Notes: generated from the letters alone by a model not told the origin. Counted from the stretch's first letter, positions 16,399 through 24,424 are shown. The stretch: DNA of 38,182 nt from Promicromonosporaceae bacterium (GCA_009783295.1 WRHK01000037.1:1-38182); one strand, 5' to 3'. Program-made: numbers and translations.

Positions 16399-16428
16399 GA
16401 CCCGCCTCCTGGTCTCAGGAGACGGGTC
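16399..16428 (-). terminator. Intrinsic terminator of the DUF4190-like gene
   Basis: A 13-bp stem with one mismatch (16399-16411 with 16416-16428) around a four-base loop. On the minus strand it is followed by TCTCTTTTT, a clear T-run. It stands 21 bases past the stop of the small membrane protein gene and insulates it from the RHH operon. Confidence 0.88.
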
Positions 16429-16449
16429 GGGGGCGCTCTGGGCCCCGGT

Positions 16450-16716
16450 TCAGCCGCCCTGGGTGAGCTGGGGCATCACGGACAGCGCCGCCACCACGAA
16501 GGCCACGCCGAACAGCAGCGAGACGACGCCGATGCCCATCGCCACGTACGCGAGCACCCGGCCGCCCTGCCCCGAGCGGCGGATCCGGCGCAGGGAGACC
16601 CCGCCGAGGATGATCGGGACGATGCCGAAGAGGCACGTGATGATCGCGGCGATCGCGAAGCCGTCGACCCCCTCGCTGCGAGGGGCGGGCGCGGAGAAGG
16701 AGCCGTAGCTGGACAT
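16450..16716 (-). CDS. Small two-helix membrane protein (DUF4190-like)
   Basis: An 88-residue protein with a short Ser/Pro-rich N-terminus and two hydrophobic segments. The first is [20 protein letters not shown] near residues 20-39 and the second is [20 protein letters not shown] near 54-73. They are joined by a basic loop ([12 protein letters not shown]). The arrangement matches DUF4190 proteins, whose function is not known. ATG 16716 has GGGAGG about ten bases upstream. It is transcribed alone and divergently from purS, 139 bases away. Confidence 0.75.
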   Translation of the reverse strand: MSSYGSFSAPAPRSEGVDGFAIAAIITCLFGIVPIILGGVSLRRIRRSGQGGRVLAYVAMGIGVVSLLFGVAFVVAALSVMPQLTQGG

Positions 16717-16799
16717 GCCTCGATCCTCCCAGAGACATCGGGCGACGGTGGCGCGGTGCGCTCCCCGAGACGGCGGGCCGGCGGGCCGCCCCGCCCCGG

Positions 16800-16805
16800 T
16801 AGACT
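16800..16805 (+). promoter_or_regulatory. -10 box of purS-purQ
   Basis: TAGACT fits TANNNT and is identical to the boxes before purD and purL. It gives a leader of about 44 bases that contains the DNA palindrome CTCTCGCGAGAG (16826-16837), a possible operator. No -35 hexamer is evident. Confidence 0.5.
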
Positions 16806-16855
16806 GACCGCGCACACCCCCCTTCCTCTCGCGAGAGATACACCGAGGAGCCCCT

Positions 16856-17116
16856 GTGGGACGCGTCGTCGTCGAGGTCATGCCCAAGCCCGAGATCCTG
16901 GACCCCCAGGGCAAGGCCGTCGTCGGGGCGCTGCCGCGCCTCGGGTTCACGCAGTTCACCAGCGTGCGCCAGGGAAAGCGGTTCGAGCTGGAGGTCGAGG
17001 GCGACGTCACGCCCGAGGTCCTCGCCGCCGCGCAGGAGGCAGCCGAGACGCTGCTCAGCAACCCCATCATCGAGGACGTCGTCAACGTCTTCGACGCGTC
17101 GCAGGTCGACGCCTGA
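16856..17116 (+). CDS. purS: FGAM synthase subunit PurS
   Basis: An 86-residue small subunit of the three-part FGAM synthase (PurS-PurQ-PurL). It bridges the glutaminase PurQ and the synthase PurL and helps channel ammonia. The sequence [19 protein letters not shown] at the N-terminus and [11 protein letters not shown] near the end are typical for PurS. The start is GTG 16856 with GAGGAG five bases upstream. The stop overlaps the purQ start by one base (TGATG), so the two should be translated in a coupled way. Its presence shows that PurL in this genome is the short PurS-dependent form. Confidence 0.96.
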   Translation: MGRVVVEVMPKPEILDPQGKAVVGALPRLGFTQFTSVRQGKRFELEVEGDVTPEVLAAAQEAAETLLSNPIIEDVVNVFDASQVDA

Positions 17117-17832
17117 TGGCTGCCGAGCTGGACGGCGCGCGGATCGGCGTCATCACCTTCCCCGGCACGCTCGACGACCGTGACGCGCAGCGCGCGGTCC
17201 GCCTCGCCGGCGCCACCCCCGTGGCGCTGTGGCACGCGGACGCCGACCTGCACGGCGTGGACGCCGTCGTGATCCCCGGCGGGTTCAGCTACGGCGACTA
17301 CCTGCGCGCGGGCGCCATCAGCAGCTTCGCCGCCGCGATGACGTCCGTCGCCGACGCCGCCCAGGGCGGCATGCCGGTGTTGGGCATCTGCAACGGCTTC
17401 CAGATCCTCACCGAGGCGCACCTGCTGCCCGGCTCGATGATGAAGAACGACCACCTGCACTTCATCTGCCGCGAGCAGGTGCTGGTCGTCGAGAACAACA
17501 CGACCGCCTGGACCAACCGGTACGAGCTCGGGCAGCGCATCACCGTGCCGCTCAAGAACCAGGACGGCCAGTACGTCGCCGACGAGCGCACGCTCGACGA
17601 GCTCGAGGGCGAGGGCCGCGTCGTGTTCCGCTACGACGGCTGGAACCCGAACGGGTCGCGTCGCAACATCGCGGGCATCACGAACGAGCGCGGCAACGTC
17701 GTCGGCCTCATGCCGCACCCGGAGCACGCCGTCGAGGCCGGCTTCGGCCCCGACTCGTCCGACGGCACCCGCCAGGGCACGGACGGCCTGACGTTCTTCA
17801 CGTCGGTCCTGTCGACGCTGCTCCACGCCTGA
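17116..17832 (+). CDS. purQ: FGAM synthase glutaminase subunit PurQ
   Basis: A 238-residue class I glutamine amidotransferase that supplies ammonia to PurL. The triad is visible: Cys92 in LGICNGFQ, and His201 and Glu203 in MPHPEHA. The oxyanion region [14 protein letters not shown] is at about 53-66. Length is typical. ATG 17116 overlaps the purS stop. The partner purL is not next door but begins at 36709, so purSQ and purL are transcribed separately here. A 24-bp hairpin ends the operon. Confidence 0.97.
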   Translation: MAAELDGARIGVITFPGTLDDRDAQRAVRLAGATPVALWHADADLHGVDAVVIPGGFSYGDYLRAGAISSFAAAMTSVADAAQGGMPVLGICNGFQILTEAHLLPGSMMKNDHLHFICREQVLVVENNTTAWTNRYELGQRITVPLKNQDGQYVADERTLDELEGEGRVVFRYDGWNPNGSRRNIAGITNERGNVVGLMPHPEHAVEAGFGPDSSDGTRQGTDGLTFFTSVLSTLLHA

Positions 17833-17843
17833 CGGTTCCTTCT

Positions 17844-17907
17844 CGTTGTGGGTCCCTGGGACTCCGGTCATCGCGGCCGACAACCGGAGTCCCAGGGACC
17901 CACAACG
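17844..17907. terminator. 24-bp perfect hairpin between purQ and the radical SAM gene
   Basis: Bases 17844-17867 and 17884-17907 are exact reverse complements around a 16-base loop. It starts 11 bases after the purQ stop and ends just before the TAG of the convergent radical SAM gene (17909-17911). The arm contains GGTCCCTGGGACTCCGG. The length and perfection exceed a usual terminator, so it might also be a mobile REP-like element. Confidence 0.8.
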
Positions 17908-17908
17908 T

Positions 17909-19039
17909 CTAGTGGGCGTGGTGGCGTGAGCCCGGGACGTACGGGCACAGCGGGTCCGACTCCAGCGGGTCGCCCGTGTGGGCGTACGCCCGCGCGCGGC
18001 TTCCGCCGCACCACAGGTGGTACTCGCAGTCGCCGCAGCGGCCCTTGAAGCCCTCCGGGTCGCGCAGGGCGCGCATCGTCGGGTGGTCCCGGTAGAGGTC
18101 CACGAGCGGCGTCGTGAGCACGTTGCCCACCGGCAGCGGCAGGAACCCCGACGGCGTCACGTCGCCCGTGTGCGACACGAACACGATGCCGTTGCCGTCG
18201 CGGATGCCGAACCCGCGCGCGAACGGCATCGCCTCGATCTCCTCCGCCGACCTCCCGGCCTTCTCCATCCGCGCCGCCGCGATGCGCCGGTAGTGCGTCG
18301 CCTCGGTGGTGCGCACCATGAACGGCGCCTCCCGGCTGATCCCGCCCAGCCAGCGCATGAGCTTCTCCGCGTCGCCGGGCGTCGGCTCGGTGAGCTGCGT
18401 GCCGCGGCCCGTCGAGATGAGGAAGAACAGGCTCCACGTCATCAGGGTGCGCGTGCGCAGCAGCTCGTAGACGGCGGGCATGTCGGGCAGCGTGTCGGCC
18501 GTGACCAGCGTGTTCACCTGCACTGGCACGCCGACGTCGGCGGCCATGTCGAGTGCGGCCATCGTCGCGTCGAACGTGCCCGGCACCTGCCGGACGCCGT
18601 CGTGCAGCGCCGACGTCGACCCGTCCAGGCTCAGCGAGATCGCCTGGACCCCGGCGTCGCGCAGCACCTCCAGGCGGTTGCGGCTCAGCAGCGGCGTGAC
18701 GGCCGGGGCGAGCGAGACGCCGATGCCGCGCTCGTGGGCGGCCGCGATGAGGTCGTCAAGGTCGATGCGACGCAGCGGGTCGCCGCCCGTCATCACGACG
18801 TGGGGCAGCGGGTCGCCGAACTGCGTGATCTGGTCGAGCACGCCGATCGCCTGGCGGGTGGTCAGCTCGCCCGGCGCGGGCTGGCGCACGGCCTCCGCGC
18901 GGCAGTGACGGCACGCGAGCCCGCACGCCGTCGTCAGCTCCCAGTACACGATCATCGGCGCGCGCTGGTAGGCGAACCCCTCGTGGCGGACGGCGCCGAT
19001 CGCCGTCGGGGTCGAGGGGTGCGGCGGTGCGATGGTCAT
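17909..19039 (-). CDS. Radical SAM/SPASM domain protein
   Basis: A 376-residue radical SAM enzyme. The cluster-binding motif is CGLACRHC (Cys39, Cys43, Cys46), followed by the SAM-contact VMTGGDPLRR near 97-106 and SLSLDGSTSALHD near 147-159. The C-terminal SPASM region has CGDCEYHLWCGG and a last Cys in SDPLCPYVP, enough ligands for an auxiliary Fe-S cluster. The overall pattern, including WSLFFLISTGRG and FMVRTTEATHYRR, resembles the family I recall as TIGR04053 (heme-related AhbC/AhbD-like group), but I cannot confirm this. The substrate is unknown and no precursor peptide gene is seen nearby. ATG 19039 follows AAGGAG. TAGCCT (19074-19069, minus) could be its -10. Confidence 0.88.
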   Translation of the reverse strand: MTIAPPHPSTPTAIGAVRHEGFAYQRAPMIVYWELTTACGLACRHCRAEAVRQPAPGELTTRQAIGVLDQITQFGDPLPHVVMTGGDPLRRIDLDDLIAAAHERGIGVSLAPAVTPLLSRNRLEVLRDAGVQAISLSLDGSTSALHDGVRQVPGTFDATMAALDMAADVGVPVQVNTLVTADTLPDMPAVYELLRTRTLMTWSLFFLISTGRGTQLTEPTPGDAEKLMRWLGGISREAPFMVRTTEATHYRRIAAARMEKAGRSAEEIEAMPFARGFGIRDGNGIVFVSHTGDVTPSGFLPLPVGNVLTTPLVDLYRDHPTMRALRDPEGFKGRCGDCEYHLWCGGSRARAYAHTGDPLESDPLCPYVPGSRHHAH

Positions 19040-19152
19040 CGGCCGGCTCCTTGGTCGGGGTGCCACCGAGGCTAGCCACGGGCCGCGCCGCGGGGCTCGG
19101 GCCGTGCGCTGGGCGATCGGTCGGGCCGCCGGTCGGGGTGTCCGGTGTGGCG

Positions 19153-19587
19153 TCAGGCGCGGGGGAGGGGCCCGTCGAGCACGCGGGCGCGGTACGCCTC
19201 GGGCGTCAGCCCGGTGGCCTTGACGACCGCCCGGTGCAGCGCGGAGGCGGACGCGTACCCGGCCAGCGTGGCGACGTCGTCGACCGGGCGGTGCGCCAGG
19301 CGCGGGTCGCGCAGCAGGCCGAGCGCGAGGTCCAGGTGGGCGTGCGCGATGTGGCACGTCACGCTCATGGGGCCGTGCTCGAACAGGCGGTTCAGCGTGC
19401 GCAACGAGATGCCCTGGTCCGCGGCCAGACGCGCGGGCGTGAGCTCCGGGTCGTGGGCCTGGGCCGCGATGTCGGCGACGACGCGCGCCCGCAGCTCGGT
19501 GTGCGAGCGGTCGAGCAGCGGCGGACGGTGCCGGCCGAGCGCAGCAAACGGCCTCGACGGGAGTCTGAAGGCGACCTGCGCTGGCAT
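19153..19587 (-). CDS. Short AraC-family transcription regulator
   Basis: A 144-residue protein that is essentially only the C-terminal AraC DNA-binding domain. The first helix-turn-helix is LTPARLAADQGISLRTLNRL (about residues 49-68). The second is DVATLAGYASASALHRAV (about 103-120), followed by the conserved LTPEAYRAR. About 40 Arg/Pro-rich residues precede it instead of a ligand-binding domain. No in-frame extension with ATG or GTG is evident. It could be naturally short or the remnant of a longer gene. It lies upstream of the radical SAM gene on the same strand, 113 bases away. A regulatory link is possible but unproven. Confidence 0.8.
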   Translation of the reverse strand: MPAQVAFRLPSRPFAALGRHRPPLLDRSHTELRARVVADIAAQAHDPELTPARLAADQGISLRTLNRLFEHGPMSVTCHIAHAHLDLALGLLRDPRLAHRPVDDVATLAGYASASALHRAVVKATGLTPEAYRARVLDGPLPRA

Positions 19588-19595
19588 GTCCCGAT

Positions 19596-19611
19596 GATCC
19601 GCGCGCGGATC
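19596..19611. promoter_or_regulatory. 16-base palindrome upstream of the AraC-type gene
   Basis: GATCCGCGCGCGGATC is a perfect palindrome nine bases upstream of ATG 19587. Its position suits an operator, perhaps for autoregulation. It may also arise by chance at this G+C. Confidence 0.4.
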
Positions 19612-19648
19612 GGCGCGACGCGCGGCCAGGGCGCTGGATGTCCGACAG

Positions 19649-19670
19649 GTCGGCGCCGGATGGCGCCGAC
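19649..19670. terminator. Hairpin after the acidic coiled-coil gene
   Basis: GTCGGCGCC (19649-19657) and GGCGCCGAC (19662-19670) form a perfect 9-bp stem with a GGAT loop. It lies nine bases past the stop of the minus-strand gene at 19679. No T-run follows. Confidence 0.6.
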
Positions 19671-19678
19671 CCGCGCTG

Positions 19679-20899
19679 TCAGTCGCCCGACGGGGCGTCA
19701 GACGGCTCGTCGCCGTGCTTGAGCCAGCCGCTGACCTCCTGCGGCAGCGGCGCGACGACGGCGTCCGTCAGGAGCGAGCGGATCGACGTCAGCTGCTCCT
19801 CGAGCTCCGTCTTGCGCGTCGCGAGCTCGGCCAGCTCCGTGCGCGCCGAGGCGAGCGTGCGCGACGTCTCCGCGTGCGTGCGCGCAAGCAGCGCCTGGGC
19901 GTGCTCGTCGATCTCCGCGCGCAGCTCGGCGACCTCGTCGCGCACGCGGCGGCGCATCTCGTCCGCCTCCTGGCGGGCCTCGGTGACCACCTGCTCCGCC
20001 TCCTGGCGGGCGCGCTGGGCAGCGGCAAGCTCGTCGTCGCAGCGACGCTGCGCGGCGGCCACGAGCTCGGCGGCCTGGCGCTGGGCCGCGGCGATGGTCT
20101 GCTCGGCGTCGAGGCGCGCGGTCTGCGTGAGCTGCGCGGCCTCCTGCTCGGCGTCCGACCGCGTGTTCTCGGCCTCGGTGACGGCCGCGGCGATCAGGCG
20201 CTCGATGCGCTCGCCGAAGCCCGTGCCGAGCTCGGCCACCGGGGTGGGGATGTCCTCGAGGGGCTCGTCGTCGGCGGGGTGCTCGACGGCGGGCTCCTCC
20301 TCGGCAAGCTCTGCGGCGGGCTCCTCGACCGGAGCGGGCTCCTCGGCGGGAGCAGCGTGCTCGGCCGGCTCGAGGGTCTCGGTCGGCGTGAGGTCCTCGG
20401 CCGGTGCGGCGTCCTGGGCGGGGGTCTCCACCTCGGGGGCCTCCTCCGGGGCAGGCTCCTCGGCGGGGGCGAGGTCGTCTGCCGGGGCGGCCTCCTCGTG
20501 CTGCTCCGGCTCCGTGGCCGGCTCGTCGAGCACGTCCTCGTCGGCCAGGCGGAAGACGGGCAGGTACGCGTCGGGCGAGGTGGCCGGCGGGATCGACGGC
20601 GGGATCGACGGCGGCAGGGTGGTCGCGGCCGGAGCCGCGCCGAGCACCGTCCGGCGCACCGGGGCCTCCGGGGCGAACGCCGCCGGGGCGAAGGCGTCGG
20701 GGGTCTCGACGGGCTCGACCACCGGTGCGGCCGAGGCCGCCGGTGCGGCGGGCGCGACGGGCGCCCCGCCGATGATCGTGTCGAAGCCCGGCTCGCGCGG
20801 GGGCACCCCGGCGGCGTCGGGCGTCTCGTCCCACCACGGGCGCGAGGTCTCGGCGCCCGCGGGGGCGTCGTCCTGGGGGTGGTTGCGGAACCAGCGCAT
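19679..20899 (-). CDS. Acidic Pro/Ala-rich protein with C-terminal coiled coil
   Basis: A 406-residue protein of two halves. Residues 1-225 are low-complexity and strongly acidic, rich in Pro, Ala and Glu (runs such as PAEEPAPEEAPEVETP), and probably disordered. Residues 226-385 are a long heptad-rich coiled coil that starts GFGERIERLIAAAVTEA and is dense in Ala, Glu, Gln and Arg. There is no membrane segment or signal peptide. The layout resembles DivIVA/Wag31 or Streptomyces cytoskeletal proteins in a general way, so a scaffold role in growth or division is a guess. The ATG overlaps the stop of the upstream coiled-coil gene by one base. VEPVETP at 61-67 comes from a dispersed DNA repeat. 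Confidence 0.8.
   Translation of the reverse strand: MRWFRNHPQDDAPAGAETSRPWWDETPDAAGVPPREPGFDTIIGGAPVAPAAPAASAAPVVEPVETPDAFAPAAFAPEAPVRRTVLGAAPAATTLPPSIPPSIPPATSPDAYLPVFRLADEDVLDEPATEPEQHEEAAPADDLAPAEEPAPEEAPEVETPAQDAAPAEDLTPTETLEPAEHAAPAEEPAPVEEPAAELAEEEPAVEHPADDEPLEDIPTPVAELGTGFGERIERLIAAAVTEAENTRSDAEQEAAQLTQTARLDAEQTIAAAQRQAAELVAAAQRRCDDELAAAQRARQEAEQVVTEARQEADEMRRRVRDEVAELRAEIDEHAQALLARTHAETSRTLASARTELAELATRKTELEEQLTSIRSLLTDAVVAPLPQEVSGWLKHGDEPSDAPSGD
20703..20720. repeat. Dispersed repeat copy inside the acidic coiled-coil gene
   Basis: On the minus strand this reads GGTCGAGCCCGTCGAGAC and is translated as VEPVET within PVVEPVETP. It matches the copy at 33089-33106 at all but one of 18 bases. 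Confidence 0.65.
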
Positions 20900-21672
20900 C
20901 ACCGCTCGTCTCCTTCGTGCGTCTCGCCGGCGGGGGCCGGTGCGGTGACGGCGCCCAGGCCGAGGGAACGGCGCAGCGCCTCGAGCTGGACGGCGATCTG
21001 GTCGCGGCGCTGCACGAGCTCGCGCGTGCTGCGCTCGGCCTCGGCGCGTACGCGCGCGATCTCGGCCTGGGTCTCGGCCAGCAGGCCGGCGGCGTGGGCC
21101 TGGGCGGTGGCCGCCTTCTCCTCGGCGTCGGCGTGGGCGTGCCGGCGGATCTCCTCCGCCTCGGTGATGGCCTCGGCCCGGAGGGTCTCGGCCTCCTCGC
21201 GCATGGCTTGGGTGCGCGCCTCGATGCGGGCGGCCTGCGTGCGGGACTCCTCGACCACGCGGTGCGCCTTCTCCTCGGCGTCGGCGATCGTGCGGGCGGC
21301 GTCGTGCTCGGCGCGGCGGCGCTCCTCGCCGGCGGCGTGCGTGGTCTCGCGCACCAGGGTGTCCGCGGCGGCGGCCGCCTCGCGGCGGGCCTCGGCGGCG
21401 TCGTCGCGGGCCTCGGCGCGCAGGCGGTCGGCCTCGGCGCGGGCGGCGGCGATCGTCGTCGTCGCGTGCACCTGGGCCTCGGTGACGGTGGTGTCGGCGT
21501 CGCGGCGGGCGTCGGCGAGCAGCTCCTCGGCCTTCGCGCGTGCGCTGCTGACGGCCTCGGCGGCCTCGGTGGCCGCCAGGGCCACCATGCGTTCCATCCG
21601 CTCGCCGTACCCGTGGGCTCCCGTCCGCGGTGCGACGGGCTGCGGGGGACTGGCGATGAACCCGTCGGTCAC
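20899..21672 (-). CDS. Long coiled-coil protein (DivIVA-like appearance)
   Basis: A 257-residue protein. After about 20 flexible residues it has GYGERMERMVALAATEA (21-37), then an almost unbroken Ala/Glu/Arg coiled coil to about residue 240, and a Pro-rich tail. There is no membrane segment. The start is GTG 21672, with GGGAG five bases upstream. TTG 21684 is an in-frame alternative, but that position lies within the ribosome-site region. It forms a translationally coupled pair with the following acidic coiled-coil gene, and the two share the GER[IM]ER[LM] motif at the start of their coils. Coassembly is plausible. The family is not one I can name with confidence. Confidence 0.82.
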   Translation of the reverse strand: MTDGFIASPPQPVAPRTGAHGYGERMERMVALAATEAAEAVSSARAKAEELLADARRDADTTVTEAQVHATTTIAAARAEADRLRAEARDDAAEARREAAAAADTLVRETTHAAGEERRRAEHDAARTIADAEEKAHRVVEESRTQAARIEARTQAMREEAETLRAEAITEAEEIRRHAHADAEEKAATAQAHAAGLLAETQAEIARVRAEAERSTRELVQRRDQIAVQLEALRRSLGLGAVTAPAPAGETHEGDER

Positions 21673-21975
21673 TCGTGCTCCCAAGTCGAACGTGCCGGGT
21701 TTCCGGCGACAAGAGAACGCTACCCGCCGCGGGCAGGGCCGAGCGCCGGGTGTCCGCCCCGTGAGGGTGGCACCGACGCCCGCCCGGATCGTGTAGCGGG
21801 TCCGGCGACGCGCTGTCCAGGGAGATGGCCGCGAACCCTGGTGGTCACGTCGCGAGACGGTCTACTCATTCGGGTGCCGAACGCCACTTACGGTGGCACG
21901 GTCTGACCACGAACTGGCCGCGGGATACCCCAGCATGGGGGCAGCTCCCCCCGCTCGCCGAAGAAGGGCACACCT
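21673..21975. other. Intergenic region, divergent promoters expected
   Basis: These 303 bases separate the divergent coiled-coil operon and the unrecognised gene at 21976. I see no gene. A small hairpin GCCAC/GTGGC lies near 21884-21898, and TCTACT near 21860 is a weak -10 candidate. Nothing else stands out. Confidence 0.5.
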
Positions 21976-22638
21976 ATGACGCTCATCGACCAGCCGAGGG
22001 CGGACGTCGATGTCGTCGTCGACGCCCCCTACGTCGCTCCCCGCCTCGAGCTGACGGCGTGCCCGCGGACCCTCAACACCTTCGACGGGTTCCAGGTGTC
22101 CGGCCGGGCGTTCGGCTCGGAGGTCGAGGGCGCGGAGGTCGAGGTCACCGTCGCCGGCGTGGTGCGCACGGCGCGCGTGCACGACGGCTCGTGGGCCGTG
22201 CAGTTCGAGCCGCAGGCCCTGTCCATGCGGCACGCCGGCGTCCGCTCGGCGACCGGCCGGGTGGTCGACGCCTGGTTCAACACCGCGCAGGCCACCGAGT
22301 GGGTCACGATCGACGAGTTCGTCGACGGGTTCGTCCACGTCGACTCGCGGCACGACCTCGCGTCGGACGACGCGCACCTGGTCGCGTCCGGCGAGCTCGG
22401 CCTGGGCTCGCACGACCGCGGCCGCGAGCTCGTCGTGCTGCTGGTGCGCGACGACGTCGAGGGCGTCGTCGTGGCGACCGGCGTCGTGGAGCCCGGGTGG
22501 CACCACGGCGAGTGGTTCGCGCGGCTGCCGCTGGCGGGCGTCACCGCGGGCTCCTACCGGGTGCGGGCGCTGCTGACCGACGAGGCGTGCGCGGGGCTGA
22601 CCCGCCTCGCGGTGGGCCGCCCCTTCACGCTCGCCTGA
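21976..22638 (+). CDS. Unrecognised protein, probably two Ig-like beta domains
   Basis: A 220-residue protein that I do not recognise. It has no signal peptide, lipobox or membrane helix. Alternating hydrophobic strands suggest two beta-sandwich modules. The first covers about residues 20-80 (VSGRAFGSEVEGAEVEVTV then DGSWAVQFEP). The second covers about 130-218 (LVASGELGLGSHDRGRELVV then GEWFARLPLAGVTAGSYRVR). The parallel order of a graft-like G[RE], a long strand and a W-containing strand hints at internal duplication. ATG 21976 follows AAGAAGGG at eight bases. The gene converges on metZ with a 16-base gap and no visible terminator. A role in binding or surface structure is only a guess. 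Confidence 0.7.
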   Translation: MTLIDQPRADVDVVVDAPYVAPRLELTACPRTLNTFDGFQVSGRAFGSEVEGAEVEVTVAGVVRTARVHDGSWAVQFEPQALSMRHAGVRSATGRVVDAWFNTAQATEWVTIDEFVDGFVHVDSRHDLASDDAHLVASGELGLGSHDRGRELVVLLVRDDVEGVVVATGVVEPGWHHGEWFARLPLAGVTAGSYRVRALLTDEACAGLTRLAVGRPFTLA

Positions 22639-22654
22639 CCGGACCCGTCGGGGC

Positions 22655-23932
22655 TCAGCGCGCGGCGAGCGCCTGCTCGACGTCCTCGATGATGTCCGCC
22701 GGGTCCTCCAGGCCCACCGACAGGCGCACCGTCGTCTCTGCGATGCCCACCTTGGCGCGGCCCTCGGGGCCGAGCTTGCGGTGCGTCGTGGTCGCGGGGT
22801 GCGTGACCATCGACTTGGCGTCGCCGAGGTTGTTGGAGATGTCGACGATCTGCAGCGCGTCGAGGAACTGGAAGGTGCGCTTCTTGGCATCCTCCGGGTC
22901 GGTGCCGGCGGGCACGTCGAGGTCGAACGTCACGACCGTGCCGCCGCCGGTCTGCTGCGCGACGGCGAGGTCGTGCTGCGGGTGCGACCTGAGGAACGGG
23001 TAGCGCACCACCGAGAGGCCCGGCAGCTGCTCCAGCGCCGTCGCCACCTCCAGCGCCGCGTCCGTCTGGGCTCGCACGCGCAGGTCCAGCGTCTCCAGGC
23101 CCTTGAGCAGCACCCACGCGTTGAACGCGCTGAGCGACGGCCCGGTGTTGCGGATGAAGGTCTGGACGGGCCCCTCGAGGAACTCGCGCGAGCCGAGGAT
23201 GGCCCCGCCCAGCACGCGCCCCTGCCCGTCGATGTGCTTGGTCGCCGAGTAGACGACGACGTCGGCGCCCAGCTGCAGCGGCTTCTGCAGCACCGGCGTC
23301 GCGAACACGTTGTCGACGACGACGACCGCCCCGGCCGCGTGGCCGAGCTCGGCGACGCGGCGCACGTCCACGAGGTCCTGCATGGGGTTCGACGGCGTCT
23401 CGAAGAACACGACGTCGGCGGGGCGGCTGAGCGCCTCCTCCCACTGGGACAGCACGTGACCGTCGACGTAGTCGACCGTGACGCCCCACTTGGCGAGGAT
23501 CTCCTCGTAGATGACGTTGGTGGAGCCGAACAGCGCGCGGGCCGACACGATGCGGTCGCCCGCCTTGACCAGCGCGGCGAGCGTGGTGAACACGGCGCTC
23601 ATGCCCGTCGAGGTGGCGTAGCAGGCCTCGGCCTCGGGGCCCTCGACCAGGCGCAGGCGCTCCTCGAACGCGTGCACCGTCGGGTTGCCGTAGCGCGAGT
23701 ACACGAACCGGGACTGCTCGCCCTTGAACGCCGCCTCCGCGTCGGCGGCCGAGTCGTACACGTAGCCCTGCGTGAGGAACACCGGCTCGGAGGTCTCCTG
23801 GAACTCCGTGCGGCGGTGGCCGCCGCGCACCGCGAGGGTGCGGGGGCGGGCGCTCGCGGGCAGCGGGCCGCGGCCCGAGCCGCCGGGCCGTCCGGCGTCG
23901 GCGACGGGGCCGGTGATGGACGGGATGCTCAT
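22655..23932 (-). CDS. metZ: O-succinylhomoserine sulfhydrylase
   Basis: A 425-residue PLP enzyme of the Cys/Met-metabolism (cystathionine gamma-synthase) family that makes homocysteine from O-succinyl- or O-acetylhomoserine and sulfide. The PLP lysine is Lys232 in YSATKHIDGQG. The following GQGRVLGGAI is characteristic of MetZ rather than MetB. Other sites are SRYGNPT near 79-85 and VVVDNVFATP near 204-213. The N-terminal 30 residues are a flexible extension. The start overlaps the stop of the rhodanese gene by ATGA, so the two are translationally coupled. A SAM-responsive leader upstream of the rhodanese gene would control both, which fits methionine biosynthesis. Confidence 0.93.
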   Translation of the reverse strand: MSIPSITGPVADAGRPGGSGRGPLPASARPRTLAVRGGHRRTEFQETSEPVFLTQGYVYDSAADAEAAFKGEQSRFVYSRYGNPTVHAFEERLRLVEGPEAEACYATSTGMSAVFTTLAALVKAGDRIVSARALFGSTNVIYEEILAKWGVTVDYVDGHVLSQWEEALSRPADVVFFETPSNPMQDLVDVRRVAELGHAAGAVVVVDNVFATPVLQKPLQLGADVVVYSATKHIDGQGRVLGGAILGSREFLEGPVQTFIRNTGPSLSAFNAWVLLKGLETLDLRVRAQTDAALEVATALEQLPGLSVVRYPFLRSHPQHDLAVAQQTGGGTVVTFDLDVPAGTDPEDAKKRTFQFLDALQIVDISNNLGDAKSMVTHPATTTHRKLGPEGRAKVGIAETTVRLSVGLEDPADIIEDVEQALAAR

Positions 23933-24411
23933 CGGGCGTCGCCCGCGGGAGCGCCGTCGGCGAACGTGGTGCGCCACGGCAGCCCGGCGACCTTCCAGCC
24001 GTCGCGGTCGCGCACGCCGTCGTAGCCGGGCGCGCCCTCGAAGCCCTGCAGCACGTTGTACGACGGGCCGAGGCCGGCGCCCGTGGCGAGGCGGGCCGCG
24101 CCGATGGAGCGCTGGCCCGAGCGGCACAGGAACACGATCGTGGCGTCCGGCCCGGCGCCCACCTCGGCGAGGCCCGCCTTGAGGTCGGCCAGGAACGCAG
24201 GGTTGGGCGTGCCGTTGTTCAGCACCCACTGCGTGAACACGGTGCGCTTGCCCGCGCTCGCCAGGTCCGGGACGCCGATCTGCTCCCACTCGCCCTGCGT
24301 GCGCACGTCCACGAGGACGGCGGCGGGGTCGGTGGTGAGCAGCTCCCACGACTGCTGCGGGGTGATGTCGCCGGCGTAGCCGTCGGCGGGCTGTGCGGTG
24401 ATGTCGCTCAT
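23929..24411 (-). CDS. Rhodanese-like sulfurtransferase
   Basis: A 160-residue single-domain rhodanese. The family signature VLVDVRTQGEWEQIG lies near residues 32-46. The active-site loop CRSGQRS is near 94-100 with the persulfide-forming Cys. An insertion (VFTQWVLNNGTPNPAFLADL) before the active site is typical for the group found with MetZ. It probably hands sulfur to, or shields it for, homocysteine synthesis. ATG 24411 has GGAGGAG about seven bases upstream. This lies directly against the end of the predicted SAM-binding aptamer, so SAM could mask translation of the rhodanese-metZ operon. Confidence 0.92.
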   Translation of the reverse strand: MSDITAQPADGYAGDITPQQSWELLTTDPAAVLVDVRTQGEWEQIGVPDLASAGKRTVFTQWVLNNGTPNPAFLADLKAGLAEVGAGPDATIVFLCRSGQRSIGAARLATGAGLGPSYNVLQGFEGAPGYDGVRDRDGWKVAGLPWRTTFADGAPAGDAR

Positions 24412-24424
24412 GAGTGCTCCTCCA

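Noticed and set aside
20430-20620. Tandem repeats such as GGGATCGACGGC in the acidic coiled-coil gene
   Set aside because: The short repeats encode PPSIPPSIPP and Pro/Glu runs in a disordered region. They are ordinary low-complexity coding sequence, not a CRISPR or mobile element.
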